33,678 nucleotides of DNA, taken from assembly GCA_023268965.1 (NCBI GenBank), contig JALRJE010000072.1:1-33678 (forward strand), read 5' to 3'. A program made the translations under genes and the position numbers. This document shows, piece by piece, positions 1 through 8,509 of the stretch; position 1 is the stretch's first letter; the number at the start of each line of letters is the position of its first letter. This DNA is from Crocinitomicaceae bacterium (GTDB lineage: Bacteria; Bacteroidota; Bacteroidia; Flavobacteriales_D; Crocinitomicaceae). The notes below the pieces were generated by a model. That model made no database searches. It was not told where the DNA came from and was given only the letters and a program-made list of their open reading frames with translations.

Positions 1-13
1 CGAATCGGGCGAG

Positions 14-667
14 GTGTTTATCCGCGTTGTCCGTCAGTCGTTTGGTGGCAGCACTGTCCCGATGGGGCTGGAAATCATCGAGTCGGATCTGCTCGACGAT
101 GACTACAACGCCGTTGAGAAGAACGGCAATTTTGTTGGGCTCGTATCTGAATCAGAATTATTAGATCAGACAACCCTAGAAGAAAGCCTAGATCAACTTT
201 TCCAACATTTACCTCGTCCTTTTGCTTACGCTGATGCACACTTATTTGACTTGTTGCAGCATTTTGCACTTTTTAAGCTCACTGTGCTTCCAGTACTGGA
301 CCGACAAGAGAATTTTCTTGGCGTAATTAGTGCCCAAGAATTATTACAATTTTTGGCAGAGACCAGCGGTCTTTACGAAGAGGGCTCAGTGTTGGTGTTA
401 GAAATGAATGCTATCGATTACACGCTTGCTCAAATTGCTCAAATCGTGGAAAGCAACCAAGCTAAAATCCTAAATGTATTTGTGAGTAATATCGCGGATA
501 GCACCAAAATACAAGTGAATTTACGCATCAATCAACATAATTTAAGTGCAATTATCCGTACCTTTGAGCGCTATGACTACCAAGTTCTTGTCAGTTATCA
601 AAATAGTCAGCAAACCGATGAACTTCAGGACCGCTATCAAGAACTCATGCATTATTTAAGCATGTAA
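14..667 (+). CDS. CBS-domain protein with C-terminal ACT-like region (5' end probably chimeric)
   Basis: This belongs to the Bacteroidota family of ~220-residue CBS-pair proteins encoded just before NAD kinase. The end of the first CBS motif (VEKNGNFVGLVSESELL, about residues 33-50) and a complete second CBS motif (about 68-115, ending FLGVISAQELLQF) are visible. An ACT-like tail follows (about 125-190). CBS pairs usually bind adenosine nucleotides; the ligand here is unknown. The first ~35 residues, encoded by GC-richer DNA to about base 110, do not resemble a CBS N-terminus, and the frame is open to the window edge. The GTG at 14 is therefore only a formal start. The stop codon overlaps the nadK ATG by one base, indicating co-transcription. 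Confidence 0.75.
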   Translation: MFIRVVRQSFGGSTVPMGLEIIESDLLDDDYNAVEKNGNFVGLVSESELLDQTTLEESLDQLFQHLPRPFAYADAHLFDLLQHFALFKLTVLPVLDRQENFLGVISAQELLQFLAETSGLYEEGSVLVLEMNAIDYTLAQIAQIVESNQAKILNVFVSNIADSTKIQVNLRINQHNLSAIIRTFERYDYQVLVSYQNSQQTDELQDRYQELMHYLSM

Positions 668-1554
668 TGAAACGAATCGCCATATTCGCAAAAAAAGTAT
701 TTAAGCAAGACCTCAGTGTCTTTGAAGACCTACTCAAAGGAATAATTGAGCTCGGGTGGGAGCCCATATTGGAGCAAGATTTAGCCCAACAACTCCACAC
801 TAAATTTCAATGGAAAACCACACACCAAACTTTTAGTACGTTTCAAGATCTGCAAAATGGTTTTGACCTCATGATTAGTTTGGGTGGCGATGGCACATTT
901 CTGAAGGCTGTTTCGTTTGTGCGTAATTCCGGTATTCCAATTCTCGGTATCAATACAGGTCGCTTGGGTTTTTTATCAAATATCCCCAAGACGCATATTG
1001 ACCAAACCCTGCAAAGATTCAATGCGGGCCATTACGAGTTCCAAAATCGTTCCTTGTTAAGAGTTCATACTGAAAACGACCTCTTATCCGATGAAAACTT
1101 TGCACTCAACGAACTTACGCTCCAGAAAAAAGACACCTCCTCAATGATTAAAGTTCATGCGTACATCGGAGATAAGTTCTTAAATACATACTGGGCCGAC
1201 GGCCTCATAGTCGCTACTCCTACAGGCTCAACAGCCTATAGTTTAAGTTGTGGCGGCCCTATTATTACCCCCGGTTGCCAGGTTCATATCCTCACGCCTA
1301 TTGCACCGCACAACCTGAATGTACGTCCGGTTGTTGTTCCAGACCACATGCCTATTTCCTTGGAAGTTGAGGGCCGAGACCGCTCTTATTTGCTCTCCTT
1401 AGATGGTCACTCACAACACATCAAACAAGGAGAAAAGCTCACAATCACCAAGGCTGAATTTATGATCAACGTCATCAAATTTGAAGACAATAATTTTTTA
1501 GATACCATCCGTAACAAAATGTTTTGGGGCTCAGATATCCGAAACGAACGCTAA
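667..1554 (+). CDS. nadK: NAD kinase
   Basis: ATP-NAD kinase phosphorylates NAD to NADP in the cytoplasm and is the sole de novo NADP source in most bacteria. The 295-residue length fits the family. The diagnostic GGDGT motif is at residues 73-77, followed by NTGRLGFL near 98-105 and the substrate-binding WADGLIVATPTGSTAYSLS segment near 177-195. The ATG overlaps the upstream stop in a TAATGA junction. The CBS-nadK pairing is common in Bacteroidota, although there it is often followed by uppS and bamA; here it is followed by secreted prolyl isomerases. Confidence 0.97.
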   Translation: MKRIAIFAKKVFKQDLSVFEDLLKGIIELGWEPILEQDLAQQLHTKFQWKTTHQTFSTFQDLQNGFDLMISLGGDGTFLKAVSFVRNSGIPILGINTGRLGFLSNIPKTHIDQTLQRFNAGHYEFQNRSLLRVHTENDLLSDENFALNELTLQKKDTSSMIKVHAYIGDKFLNTYWADGLIVATPTGSTAYSLSCGGPIITPGCQVHILTPIAPHNLNVRPVVVPDHMPISLEVEGRDRSYLLSLDGHSQHIKQGEKLTITKAEFMINVIKFEDNNFLDTIRNKMFWGSDIRNER

Positions 1555-1559
1555 ATCCT

Positions 1560-2273
1560 ATGAAACACTATTTTTTACCACTCAGTGTGTTGCTAGTCTC
1601 GCATTTAAACGCACAAACGCCTCAAGTGAACACCCGAATTGACTCCGTAAGTTATCTTGCAGGGCAAAATATTGCACAAAGCGTGCTCAAGGATTTCCCC
1701 GAAGCGAATGTTGAACTTCTCCTCTTAGGACTCAGTGATGCTATGATGCAACGCCAAAGCTTGATTCAAGATCCAAATAATCAATGCGTCATGTCCTATT
1801 TTCAAGAGAAAATGCAAGCTAGCCAAGAAGCTGAAGAGGCGGGCAATCAAGAAGCATTAGCCGCCGCCCAAGAAGCGGGGAGAGCCAATCGCGAGAAAGG
1901 GGAAGCTTTTCTACTAGAAAACGCGAAAAAAAAGGATATCCAAGTAACGGCCAGTGGCTTACAATACGAAGTCTTGAAAAAGGGTCGAGGCGACAAACCA
2001 ACTGCGAGTTCGACAGTAAAAGTGCATTACACCGGCACGACCATCAACGGAGAAATCTTTGATAGCTCTGTAGAGCGTAAAGAACCAATCTCGTTTCCAC
2101 TCAATGCCGTCATTCCCGGCTGGACCGAAGGTGTACAGCTCATGAGCGTGGGTTCAAAGTACCGTTTTTATATTCCTCAGCAATTGGCTTATGGGCCAGG
2201 TTCTCCAACCGAACTCATCCCGCCATTTTCTGTACTGATCTTTGAAGTTGAACTATTAGACATCGAAAAATAA
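1560..2273 (+). CDS. Exported FKBP-type peptidyl-prolyl cis-trans isomerase
   Basis: This Mip/FkpA-like folding catalyst acts outside the inner membrane. I place the start at 1560 because [19 protein letters not shown] is a clean signal peptide; a longer in-frame ATG at 1524 lies inside nadK and would add a charged leader. The 237-residue product has a helical FKBP_N-type dimerisation region rich in Glu, Ala and Gln (about 60-125). An FKBP domain follows (about 130-235) with [27 protein letters not shown] and YGPGSP motifs. The gene starts 6 bases after nadK and precedes a second isomerase by 4 bases, so all are probably one transcript. Confidence 0.93.
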   Translation: MKHYFLPLSVLLVSHLNAQTPQVNTRIDSVSYLAGQNIAQSVLKDFPEANVELLLLGLSDAMMQRQSLIQDPNNQCVMSYFQEKMQASQEAEEAGNQEALAAAQEAGRANREKGEAFLLENAKKKDIQVTASGLQYEVLKKGRGDKPTASSTVKVHYTGTTINGEIFDSSVERKEPISFPLNAVIPGWTEGVQLMSVGSKYRFYIPQQLAYGPGSPTELIPPFSVLIFEVELLDIEK

Positions 2274-2277
2274 TCCC

Positions 2278-3375
2278 ATGAAAAATCTATTTTTTACATT
2301 GCTATCCTTTACATTTACGAGTTTGTTAAATGCGCAAATCACGAAACAAACTGACGATGGTATTTACGCGCGCTTTACCACCAACAAAGGTGTAATTGTC
2401 TGTAATCTCGAGTATAAAAAAACACCCATGACCGTTGGGAATTTTGTTGGTTTGGCTGAAGGTAATTTTAAGGTTGGTAATCAATCATTTTCCAAACCAT
2501 TTTTCGACGGCCTTATTTTTCACCGTGTGATCGCCGACTTTATGATTCAAGGCGGAGACCCACAAGGTACTGGTATGGGTGACCCTGGCTATAAGTTCTA
2601 TGATGAAATTGATCCAACGCTCAAACACAGTGGACCTGGTATTTTATCTATGGCCAATTCAGGCCCCAATACCAATGGTTCTCAGTTTTTTATAACCCAC
2701 AAAGAAACCCCTTGGCTAGATGGCAAGCATACCGTTTTTGGACAAGTAGTTTCGGGTCAAGAGGTCGTCAATGCTATAGCTCAAAACGACACCATGCGTA
2801 AAGTAGAGATTATACGTGTGGGTAGAGAAGCCGAAAAATGGAATGCACAGGCAGCCTTCGATGCTGTTTTTATTGCTCGGAAAGCACAAGATGCAGCAGA
2901 ACAAGAAGAGGTAGCTAAAATTGCAGCTATGTCGCAAGACGACTACAAAGCTTACATGTACAACGAGGTCAAAAAAAATCATCCCAAAGCCCAACAAAGC
3001 CCAACAGGTTTAGTATATGTCATTTTAGACAGCGGAAAGGGCAATGTAGTTGAAGAAGGCAAAAAAGTAAGCCTCCACTACACAGGTACTTTTAGACGTG
3101 GTGGCAAGAAGTTCGATTCTTCAAAGGATCGCAATATGCCTATGGATTTTCAATACAAAGTACAGCGCATGATTCCAGGTTTTGAAGAGGGCATAACCTA
3201 TATTCAAGAAGGAGGAAAAATTTTATTGTTTATTCCTTACTACAACGCCTATGGCCAACAAGGTAGGCCTGGTGCTATTCCACCCTATGCCGATTTAGTA
3301 TTTGAAATCGAATTGTTGCAAGTCACGGATGCAAATAGCGCACCCCATGACGAGCACGATGGCCATCAACATTAA
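2278..3375 (+). CDS. Exported dual-family isomerase: cyclophilin-FKBP fusion
   Basis: This 365-residue protein joins two unrelated prolyl-isomerase folds. A signal peptide ([20 protein letters not shown]) is followed by a cyclophilin domain at about 28-182, with the catalytic FHRVI segment (Arg83), [21 protein letters not shown] and a Trp-Leu-Asp-Gly-Lys-His motif near 146-151. A charged helical linker (about 185-240) leads to an FKBP domain at about 255-350 ([33 protein letters not shown]). The tail ends in a His/Asp-rich stretch ([11 protein letters not shown]) that could bind metal, as in SlyD; this is inference. Fusions of this type are known in some flavobacteria and protists. Its stop is shared, as TTAA, with the convergent gene. 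Confidence 0.95.
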   Translation: MKNLFFTLLSFTFTSLLNAQITKQTDDGIYARFTTNKGVIVCNLEYKKTPMTVGNFVGLAEGNFKVGNQSFSKPFFDGLIFHRVIADFMIQGGDPQGTGMGDPGYKFYDEIDPTLKHSGPGILSMANSGPNTNGSQFFITHKETPWLDGKHTVFGQVVSGQEVVNAIAQNDTMRKVEIIRVGREAEKWNAQAAFDAVFIARKAQDAAEQEEVAKIAAMSQDDYKAYMYNEVKKNHPKAQQSPTGLVYVILDSGKGNVVEEGKKVSLHYTGTFRRGGKKFDSSKDRNMPMDFQYKVQRMIPGFEEGITYIQEGGKILLFIPYYNAYGQQGRPGAIPPYADLVFEIELLQVTDANSAPHDEHDGHQH

Positions 3376-4022
3376 TTTGAAAAGGCATAAGAAATAATAT
3401 TGGCGCCCATCTGTAAAGCTTGGCGCCTTTTTTCTGGCGGGTCATTGTGTACTTGAGGATCTTCCCAACCATCTGATAAATCGGTTTCATAGGTATACAA
3501 ACAAACCAGGCGCCCGTCCATAACGATTCCAAAAGCTTGTGGACTTTTACCGTCATGCTCATGAATTTTTGGCAAGCCATTTGGAAAAGTATAACGCTTT
3601 TTATAAATCGGATGGTCTGTAGGAAGTTCAGTGAGCGTAGCTTCAGGAAAAACTTTTTTGAGTTCGGCCCGAACAAAGCCGTCCATTCCATAATTGTCAT
3701 CTATGTGTAAAAAGCCTCCGGACAACAAGTAGGTTCGTAAATTATTAGCCTCTGCTTTAGAGAATACAACATTACCGTGCCCGGTCATGTGAACCAGTGG
3801 GTATTGAAATAAATCGGTACTACCCACCTCTACGTAGGGTACCTCTTTTGAAATAGTCATTCCAAGCTCTGTGTTACAGAATTTGATTAGGTTGGGTAGG
3901 GCGGTAGGGTTGGCGTAGTAGTCTCCGCCACCATTATATTTTAAAACGGCAATTTGGTATCCTTGAGCAGCAATTTTAAAGCACAGGATAAGCAGAATAA
4001 AAAGTATGGTTGATTTTCTCAC
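3372..4022 (-). CDS. Exported DUF4159-family protein
   Basis: This 216-residue protein has a signal peptide ([20 protein letters not shown]) followed by a DUF4159 domain. The visible hallmarks are the start of the mature protein ([13 protein letters not shown]), a central [12 protein letters not shown] segment and [15 protein letters not shown]. The fold resembles class I glutamine amidotransferase-like domains of BatA/aerotolerance-type proteins, but no catalytic role is established and I assign none. It lies downstream of ribD with a 4-base ATGA overlap, so translation is probably coupled although no functional link is obvious. The 3' end runs into the oppositely oriented isomerase gene. 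Confidence 0.88.
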   Translation of the reverse strand: MRKSTILFILLILCFKIAAQGYQIAVLKYNGGGDYYANPTALPNLIKFCNTELGMTISKEVPYVEVGSTDLFQYPLVHMTGHGNVVFSKAEANNLRTYLLSGGFLHIDDNYGMDGFVRAELKKVFPEATLTELPTDHPIYKKRYTFPNGLPKIHEHDGKSPQAFGIVMDGRLVCLYTYETDLSDGWEDPQVHNDPPEKRRQALQMGANIISYAFSN

Positions 4023-5053
4023 GTGCGTCTTTTGAAATAATAAATTTGGTCGGTACCAAAATGATGAACATGGGTCGGTACCCTATTTAGAATAGGTGCT
4101 TTTACGCCTTCTCCGAAATGTAAATCTCCTACGAGTACATAGGCTTCATCCCAAACATTATCGATAATAAAATACTGTAGTGTACGGCTTCCGCCTTCTA
4201 CCATTACAGAGTGAATACCTCGTTGATATAACTCGTCTAAGATATACTTAGTCGAAGTTTCGGGTATTTTTATCCATTCAATATTTTCTTTTTTCTCGTT
4301 TTTAAGGCGATTGAAGATGAGGGTAGGGGCATCTGTCGAAAAAAGACAAATATCGTTTTGGACCTGAAGTTGACTATCTATTAAGATTCGAATGGGATTT
4401 TTGCCGCTGACATCTCTAACAGTAAGTGAGGGGTTATCGTTGAGCGCTGTATGTTTACCTACCAAGATGCTCATTTCCTGACTGCGCCAATGGTGTACCA
4501 ATGATCGAGATTCTTCAGAGGAAATCCAATTGATTTTTTTTTGATTGCCAGTGCGCAATCGGTCTAAAAAACCATCCTTGGTTTGAGCCCACTTGAGCAC
4601 CACGTATGGTCGTTGTTTTTGGTGTAAACAAAAAAATCGCTTGTTGAGTTGTTGTGCAGCTGTATTTAGTATGCCAACTTCAACTTCGATGCCTGCTTTT
4701 TGAAGTCTTTCAATGCCTTTTCCAGCAACCTTTGGGTTGGGGTCTTTGCAAGCAATAACTACATGCGCTATTTTTTTCTCGATTAGCAAATTGCTACAGG
4801 GTGGTGTCTTGCCAAAGTGTGCGCAGGGCTCTAGGCTCACATAAACCGTTGCTCCTTCTAGTAAGTGTTGTTCTTTAACCGCAGCAATTGCCATTACTTC
4901 TGCGTGCGGCCCGCCAAATTTTTGATGATACCCTTCTCCGATAATTTTGTCATCTTTGACAATGACACAGCCCACCATTGGGTTTGGGGAAACAGAACCC
5001 TGCCCAAGAAGAGCAAGATCAAGACAGCGCTGCATATAGTCTTGTGGTTTCAT
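4019..5053 (-). CDS. ribD: Bifunctional riboflavin biosynthesis deaminase/reductase RibD
   Basis: RibD carries out two consecutive steps of riboflavin synthesis: deamination of the diaminopyrimidine made from GTP, then NADPH-dependent reduction of the ribosyl side chain. The N-terminal deaminase (about 1-145) has the zinc ligands His50 and Glu52 in HAEVMAI, and Cys77 and Cys86 in EPCAHFGKTPPC. The reductase domain follows (about 148-344) with VVLKWAQTKDGF and VEGGSRTL. A TAACTTTG promoter motif ends 5 bases before the ATG, so ribD can be transcribed separately from the upstream alkB-like gene. No other riboflavin genes are in the window. Confidence 0.96.
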   Translation of the reverse strand: MKPQDYMQRCLDLALLGQGSVSPNPMVGCVIVKDDKIIGEGYHQKFGGPHAEVMAIAAVKEQHLLEGATVYVSLEPCAHFGKTPPCSNLLIEKKIAHVVIACKDPNPKVAGKGIERLQKAGIEVEVGILNTAAQQLNKRFFCLHQKQRPYVVLKWAQTKDGFLDRLRTGNQKKINWISSEESRSLVHHWRSQEMSILVGKHTALNDNPSLTVRDVSGKNPIRILIDSQLQVQNDICLFSTDAPTLIFNRLKNEKKENIEWIKIPETSTKYILDELYQRGIHSVMVEGGSRTLQYFIIDNVWDEAYVLVGDLHFGEGVKAPILNRVPTHVHHFGTDQIYYFKRRT

Positions 5054-5058
5054 TTTCC

Positions 5059-5066
5059 CAAAGTTA
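5059..5066 (-). promoter_or_regulatory. Bacteroidota -7 promoter motif (TAACTTTG) for ribD
   Basis: This is an exact match to TAnnTTTG on the minus strand, separated from the ribD ATG by only 5 bases. Such spacing predicts a leaderless or nearly leaderless mRNA. I see no convincing -33 TTG at 17-23 bases upstream. Confidence 0.55.
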
Positions 5067-5072
5067 CTGATT

Positions 5073-5684
5073 TCAAACAGATGGCCGGACCCAGCGAAAG
5101 GTTAAATTCAAGCGTGCTTGCTGCAAACCTTTTATTTTCGGAAGCTGATGCTTGTAGTGCTTTTGAAGTTGCCCGTGCATGTGCAATAAACTCCCGTTGG
5201 CGAGAATGATATTTTTTTTCATGCCACTTGCCATGTGCTTGAATTCAAAACGACGCGCCGCACCCAAGCTAAGGGATGCAATATTGGGTTCTTCGCCAAG
5301 TGTTTTTTCATTATCGGCATGCCATCCATTTGAATCTTGCCCGTCGCGGTAATAATTGATCAAAAGCGCATTAAATTGACTATTGGTTTTTTCTTGTACC
5401 TGAAGACGCAGCTCATTAAGGTAGTTCGGAAATAATTGCACTGTTAATGCTTGACCTGAGTAACCATATACTTCTCCATTCAGGGCATAATACGCTTCAA
5501 GCCTAGGTACTTTGACTCTTTTACCAAAGAGTAAAATTTCGTTCTGGTCAAATTTTTCAGCGGAACATATTTTTTCAAACAAAAATGTGCTTTGGTCTAA
5601 ATGCAAAAAATGAGGGTAATAATCTACGATGCCATCTTCTCTAAGTAATTCAATTTTCTCTAAATATTCGAACTCGCTAAACAT
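5073..5684 (-). CDS. AlkB-family 2-oxoglutarate/Fe(II) dioxygenase
   Basis: AlkB-like enzymes oxidatively remove alkyl lesions from DNA or RNA bases, using Fe(II) and 2-oxoglutarate. The 203-residue protein shows the HxD iron motif (His122, Asp124 in WHADNE) and a second iron-ligand His near 179 in YKHQLPK. It also has the 2-oxoglutarate/substrate motif RLNLTFR (191-197), and LGAARRFEFKH, typical of the ALKBH2/3-like subgroup. The ATG at 5684 lies back-to-back with the remnant MscS gene. A near-consensus TATTTTTA element (5699-5706, minus strand) could be its promoter. Substrate choice cannot be read from sequence. Confidence 0.93.
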   Translation of the reverse strand: MFSEFEYLEKIELLREDGIVDYYPHFLHLDQSTFLFEKICSAEKFDQNEILLFGKRVKVPRLEAYYALNGEVYGYSGQALTVQLFPNYLNELRLQVQEKTNSQFNALLINYYRDGQDSNGWHADNEKTLGEEPNIASLSLGAARRFEFKHMASGMKKNIILANGSLLHMHGQLQKHYKHQLPKIKGLQQARLNLTFRWVRPSV

Positions 5685-5687
5685 TTC

Positions 5688-5695
5688 TATTTTTG
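5688..5695 (+). promoter_or_regulatory. Bacteroidota -7 promoter motif (TATTTTTG) before the MscS remnant
   Basis: This exact TAnnTTTG match lies 15 bases before an ATG at 5711 that opens MHFIETLFDLK, probably the original MscS N-terminus. It suggests that the native promoter and start survive although most of the membrane domain does not. Confidence 0.45.
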
Positions 5696-5732
5696 TAGTA
5701 AAAATACGACATGCACTTCATCGAAACGCTAT

Positions 5733-6176
5733 TTGATCTTAAAACCTTTCAAAGTGGGCGACGATATTGTGGCCCTTGGTGAGCAAGGCGTTGTATCTGA
5801 AATTCACATCTTCAATACCTATTTAAAATCCTCAGATAATAAAATTTTGATTTTTCCGAACGGGCCGCTGGCTAATGGGACCATCATTAATTACACCAAG
5901 GAAGTAACGCGTCGCATTGAATGGACCTTTGTTTTTGAACATTCAGCTGAAATTGCAAGCATTGAGCAGGTAATCATGTCAACATTAAAAGCGAACAAAG
6001 GATTTCTCCAAAAGCCAGAGCCCATTGTAGGAATTCAAAAAATGTCTAACGAAGGTCGTGAGGTTAAAGGCAGGTGCTGGGTACAAACACCAGACTACAG
6101 CAAGTATTTTTTCAAACGCCAGCATTTATTTATCGAGGCTTTAAGAGAAGCAAAAATTCCATTTGCTCAGTCTTAA
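5733..6176 (+). CDS. MscS-family mechanosensitive channel, C-terminal part only (probable pseudogene)
   Basis: The 147 residues match the cytoplasmic part of small-conductance mechanosensitive channels. KPFKVGDDIVA begins the beta domain, and FNTYLKSSDNKILIFPNGPL with IINYTKE is diagnostic. An alpha/beta C-terminal domain follows. The three transmembrane helices (about 120 residues in a ~270-residue protein) are absent. The frame opens only at a TTG, and reading upstream in this frame gives no hydrophobic sequence before a stop at 5661. A short reading frame from ATG 5711 (MHFIETLFDLK) behind a consensus promoter looks like the real N-terminus. It is out of frame with the remainder, as expected of an internal deletion around 5735-5745. 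The product should be unable to form a pore. Confidence 0.72.
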   Translation: MILKPFKVGDDIVALGEQGVVSEIHIFNTYLKSSDNKILIFPNGPLANGTIINYTKEVTRRIEWTFVFEHSAEIASIEQVIMSTLKANKGFLQKPEPIVGIQKMSNEGREVKGRCWVQTPDYSKYFFKRQHLFIEALREAKIPFAQS

Positions 6177-6244
6177 AAAAAAATCTTATATTCGGCTTAA
6201 CCTAATGTTATCTATTTTTAATAGGTTCCTAAAACTATATTCAT

Positions 6245-7174
6245 ATGCTACTAACGATCCTATTGCTCATATTCACCGTTGTGGTGGCACCATTTATTTG
6301 CTTTAATTTTGGATATACACCCAATGACTTACAGTATGAAATCCTAGGTCAAATGGCTTTCCCTATTGCTATGGTTATTGCCTATTGTTTTCTTGTTGGT
6401 GAAATCTCTAGAAATAATTCGCAAGTAGATAAGCTTTGGAGCATCGTGCCTATATACTATGTTTGGCGCATGACTTTATTATCGCCAATAATTTCTGAGC
6501 GAATGATACTCATGGCAATTTTAGTGACCATTTGGGGGGTTAGACTCACCTTTAATTTTGCGCGTCGAGGCGCCTACACTTGGCGTTTTTGGGCAGGTGA
6601 AGAAGATTATCGTTGGGAAGAATTGCGCAAGCGCCCCGGATTTAATAACAAATTCATTTGGGGTATTTTTAATCTTTTCTTTATCTCAGCCTATCAGAAT
6701 ATCTTAATTTTTTCTTTTACGGTGCCCATTCTTTCCGCGCTTTCATCCAATGCACAACCTCAAATTAATGCAATCGACTGGTTGTTGTCTTTTGTTTTCA
6801 TCGTTGCGGTCGTTATAGAGTTTATTGCCGATCAGCAACAGTATAATTTTCAGACAGAAAAACACCGCAGAATAAAAGCTGGTGAACCGCTCGAAGCTTA
6901 TGAAATTGGCTTTGTTTCAACAGGTTTGTGGGGAATTGTTCGCCATCCAAACTACGCAATGGAGCAAAGCATTTGGGTAATTTTCTATTTGTTTAGTGTC
7001 AATGCAACGGGTCAATGGATCAACTGGACTATTGGCGGTTGCATACTTCTATTGATACTTTTCAAAGGAAGCTCTGATTTTTCAGAAGAACTATCTGCCA
7101 CCAAATATACGGGCTATGCAGATTACCAAAAGCGGGTGCCGAGATTTATTCCTTGGCCACGTTTCGGAAAGTAA
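6245..7174 (+). CDS. DUF1295-family integral membrane protein (steroid 5-alpha-reductase-like)
   Basis: This 309-residue multi-pass protein belongs to the DUF1295 family, related to the steroid 5-alpha-reductase/isoprenylcysteine methyltransferase superfamily. Hydrophobic helices are evident at about 1-22, 35-57, 75-100, 135-160, 175-200 and 240-270. Family signatures include EEDYRWEELRKRPG, the acidic/aromatic segment after EFIADQQQ, LWGIVRHPNYAMEQSIW near the cofactor-binding loop, and a terminal TKYTGYADYQKRVPRFIPW. The physiological substrate is unknown. Its stop lies one base from the stop of the convergent gene, leaving no room for a terminator. Confidence 0.88.
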   Translation: MLLTILLLIFTVVVAPFICFNFGYTPNDLQYEILGQMAFPIAMVIAYCFLVGEISRNNSQVDKLWSIVPIYYVWRMTLLSPIISERMILMAILVTIWGVRLTFNFARRGAYTWRFWAGEEDYRWEELRKRPGFNNKFIWGIFNLFFISAYQNILIFSFTVPILSALSSNAQPQINAIDWLLSFVFIVAVVIEFIADQQQYNFQTEKHRRIKAGEPLEAYEIGFVSTGLWGIVRHPNYAMEQSIWVIFYLFSVNATGQWINWTIGGCILLLILFKGSSDFSEELSATKYTGYADYQKRVPRFIPWPRFGK

Positions 7175-7175
7175 G

Positions 7176-7631
7176 TTAAATTAAACCGAATTGTTCAAAA
7201 TGATGCGCAAAATGCTTACTGTGCAGGCGCTGCCATTGATTATAGTTCAGGTTTCCATAAAATGGATGAACTGCAGTGCGCTGCTCGTTTTCTTCGTACC
7301 ATTCTTCAAAGGTTAAAAAGGCATCGGTAAACTCATCTATGGCGGTTTCGAGTTCGTCGTTGCGCAAGGGGGTTTCAGGCGTAGCAAAAGATACTTGAAC
7401 ATCTTTGGCCATTGGTTTGTCAGTTTCTAACCATGCTTGCATGCGTTCGATACGGTCTTCCGCCACTTCGATTTTGAAGTCTCCTTTTCCGACAGACATA
7501 TAAAGAGCGTCAGCGAGGTGCTCAACCATGCGTTGTGACTGCATTTGACCCCAAACGGGTGTTGTGTTTGGATTGAGCTTGCAGAGTTGGGCCAGGAGTG
7601 GCTCGAGTGCTAATGAGAAAGTATTGGACAT
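7176..7631 (-). CDS. DUF1569/DinB-like four-helix protein
   Basis: This 151-residue soluble protein has helical content and family features of DUF1569 (DinB-like superfamily). These include WGQMQSQRMVEHLADAL near residues 27-43 and the C-terminal HPFYGNLNYNQWQRLHSKHF segment with His residues placed for a possible metal site. Similar modules occur near phenylacetate-degradation genes elsewhere, but no such genes are here. The ATG overlaps the stop of the upstream lipid kinase by one base (TAATG), so the two are co-transcribed. Biochemical function is unassigned. Confidence 0.75.
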   Translation of the reverse strand: MSNTFSLALEPLLAQLCKLNPNTTPVWGQMQSQRMVEHLADALYMSVGKGDFKIEVAEDRIERMQAWLETDKPMAKDVQVSFATPETPLRNDELETAIDEFTDAFLTFEEWYEENEQRTAVHPFYGNLNYNQWQRLHSKHFAHHFEQFGLI

Positions 7632-8509
7632 TATTTTTGACCTACGATGATGTGAAGGGAGTGCGGCACTACGCGTACATTGAGTTCGCGCATTACTGTA
7701 ACGGGTTCGCCGTCGTGATGAGCTACACCATTTGGCAAAGAAATTTTAGCTTTTTTAAAGGAGATGACTTCCGTGTAAAAAGATTGGTCGGACCGCCCCG
7801 TAAAGAACTGAAAAATCATTTTGGGAACACCAAACAAAGAAAAAGGTTTGAGTAAGAATAGCTCGAGTTTGCCGTCGGTGGCATCTGATTTCGGAGACAC
7901 TTTAAAACCATTGCCAAATTCAGAAGTGTTGGCAATAGTACAAAGTACAACGGGTAACTTTTTGATTTGGCCGTTTGTATCAATAGAGATATTCATTGGG
8001 TTGTAACGGAAAAATTCTTTAAAGCCATGCTTGACGTAGGTCCAGAAACCTCTTTTGTGGTCTTCATCAAATTTTTGGGCAATAACTGCATCTAAACCAT
8101 AGCCCCCTACACCTAAAAATGCTTGGTCATTGACCATAACGGTATCCATTGTAATTTGGTGGTTGAGGTTGATGGTTTGAATGGCTTTTTTGATGTTTCG
8201 GGGTATAAACATGTGGCGTGCCAGACCATTACCTGAACCAATTGGGATAACGGCCAGACTTGTGTTTGTACCGATAAGGGCGGTACCGACTTCGTGAACA
8301 GAGCCGTCGCCACCTACGGCACAAACCGTATCTATGCCGAGCTGAACAGCTTCTTTCGCTATTTCGATGGCATGGCCTTTATATTTGGTATATTGAATTT
8401 CGAAAGTGTAAGTTTCGTGGTTTAAAAAGCGACGGATGAGCGCAGGGATATCGTCTTTGCGACGAACTCCGGAAATGGGATTGATAATAAACCATATGCG
8501 CTTTTTCAT
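7631..8509 (-). CDS. Diacylglycerol kinase-family lipid kinase (YegS/BmrU type)
   Basis: This is a soluble lipid kinase of the DAGK catalytic-domain family, predicted to phosphorylate a diacylglycerol-like or related lipid. Of 292 residues, the N-terminus IWFIINPISG opens the fold. AVGGDGSVHEVGTALIG is the GGDG nucleotide motif, and VIPIGSGNGLARH is the characteristic GTGN-like motif. The start at 8509 is preferred over an in-frame TTG at 8539. The protein then begins MKKRIWFIINP, and the promoter motif at 8537-8544 falls sensibly upstream. It is co-transcribed with the DUF1569 gene. Confidence 0.92.
   Translation of the reverse strand: MKKRIWFIINPISGVRRKDDIPALIRRFLNHETYTFEIQYTKYKGHAIEIAKEAVQLGIDTVCAVGGDGSVHEVGTALIGTNTSLAVIPIGSGNGLARHMFIPRNIKKAIQTINLNHQITMDTVMVNDQAFLGVGGYGLDAVIAQKFDEDHKRGFWTYVKHGFKEFFRYNPMNISIDTNGQIKKLPVVLCTIANTSEFGNGFKVSPKSDATDGKLELFLLKPFSLFGVPKMIFQFFTGRSDQSFYTEVISFKKAKISLPNGVAHHDGEPVTVMRELNVRVVPHSLHIIVGQK

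Noticed and set aside
1524-1559. Longer start for the FKBP gene at 1524
   Set aside because: It would place a basic non-hydrophobic leader before an obvious signal peptide and overlap nadK.
3323-3700. Minus-strand open frame overlapping the DUF4159 gene and the isomerase end
   Set aside because: It is another frame of the DUF4159 gene, without recognisable sequence.
6177-6244. Possible terminator or regulatory hairpin between the MscS remnant and the DUF1295 gene
   Set aside because: The AT-rich sequence offers only short imperfect pairing (CCTA/TAGG) and no consensus promoter.
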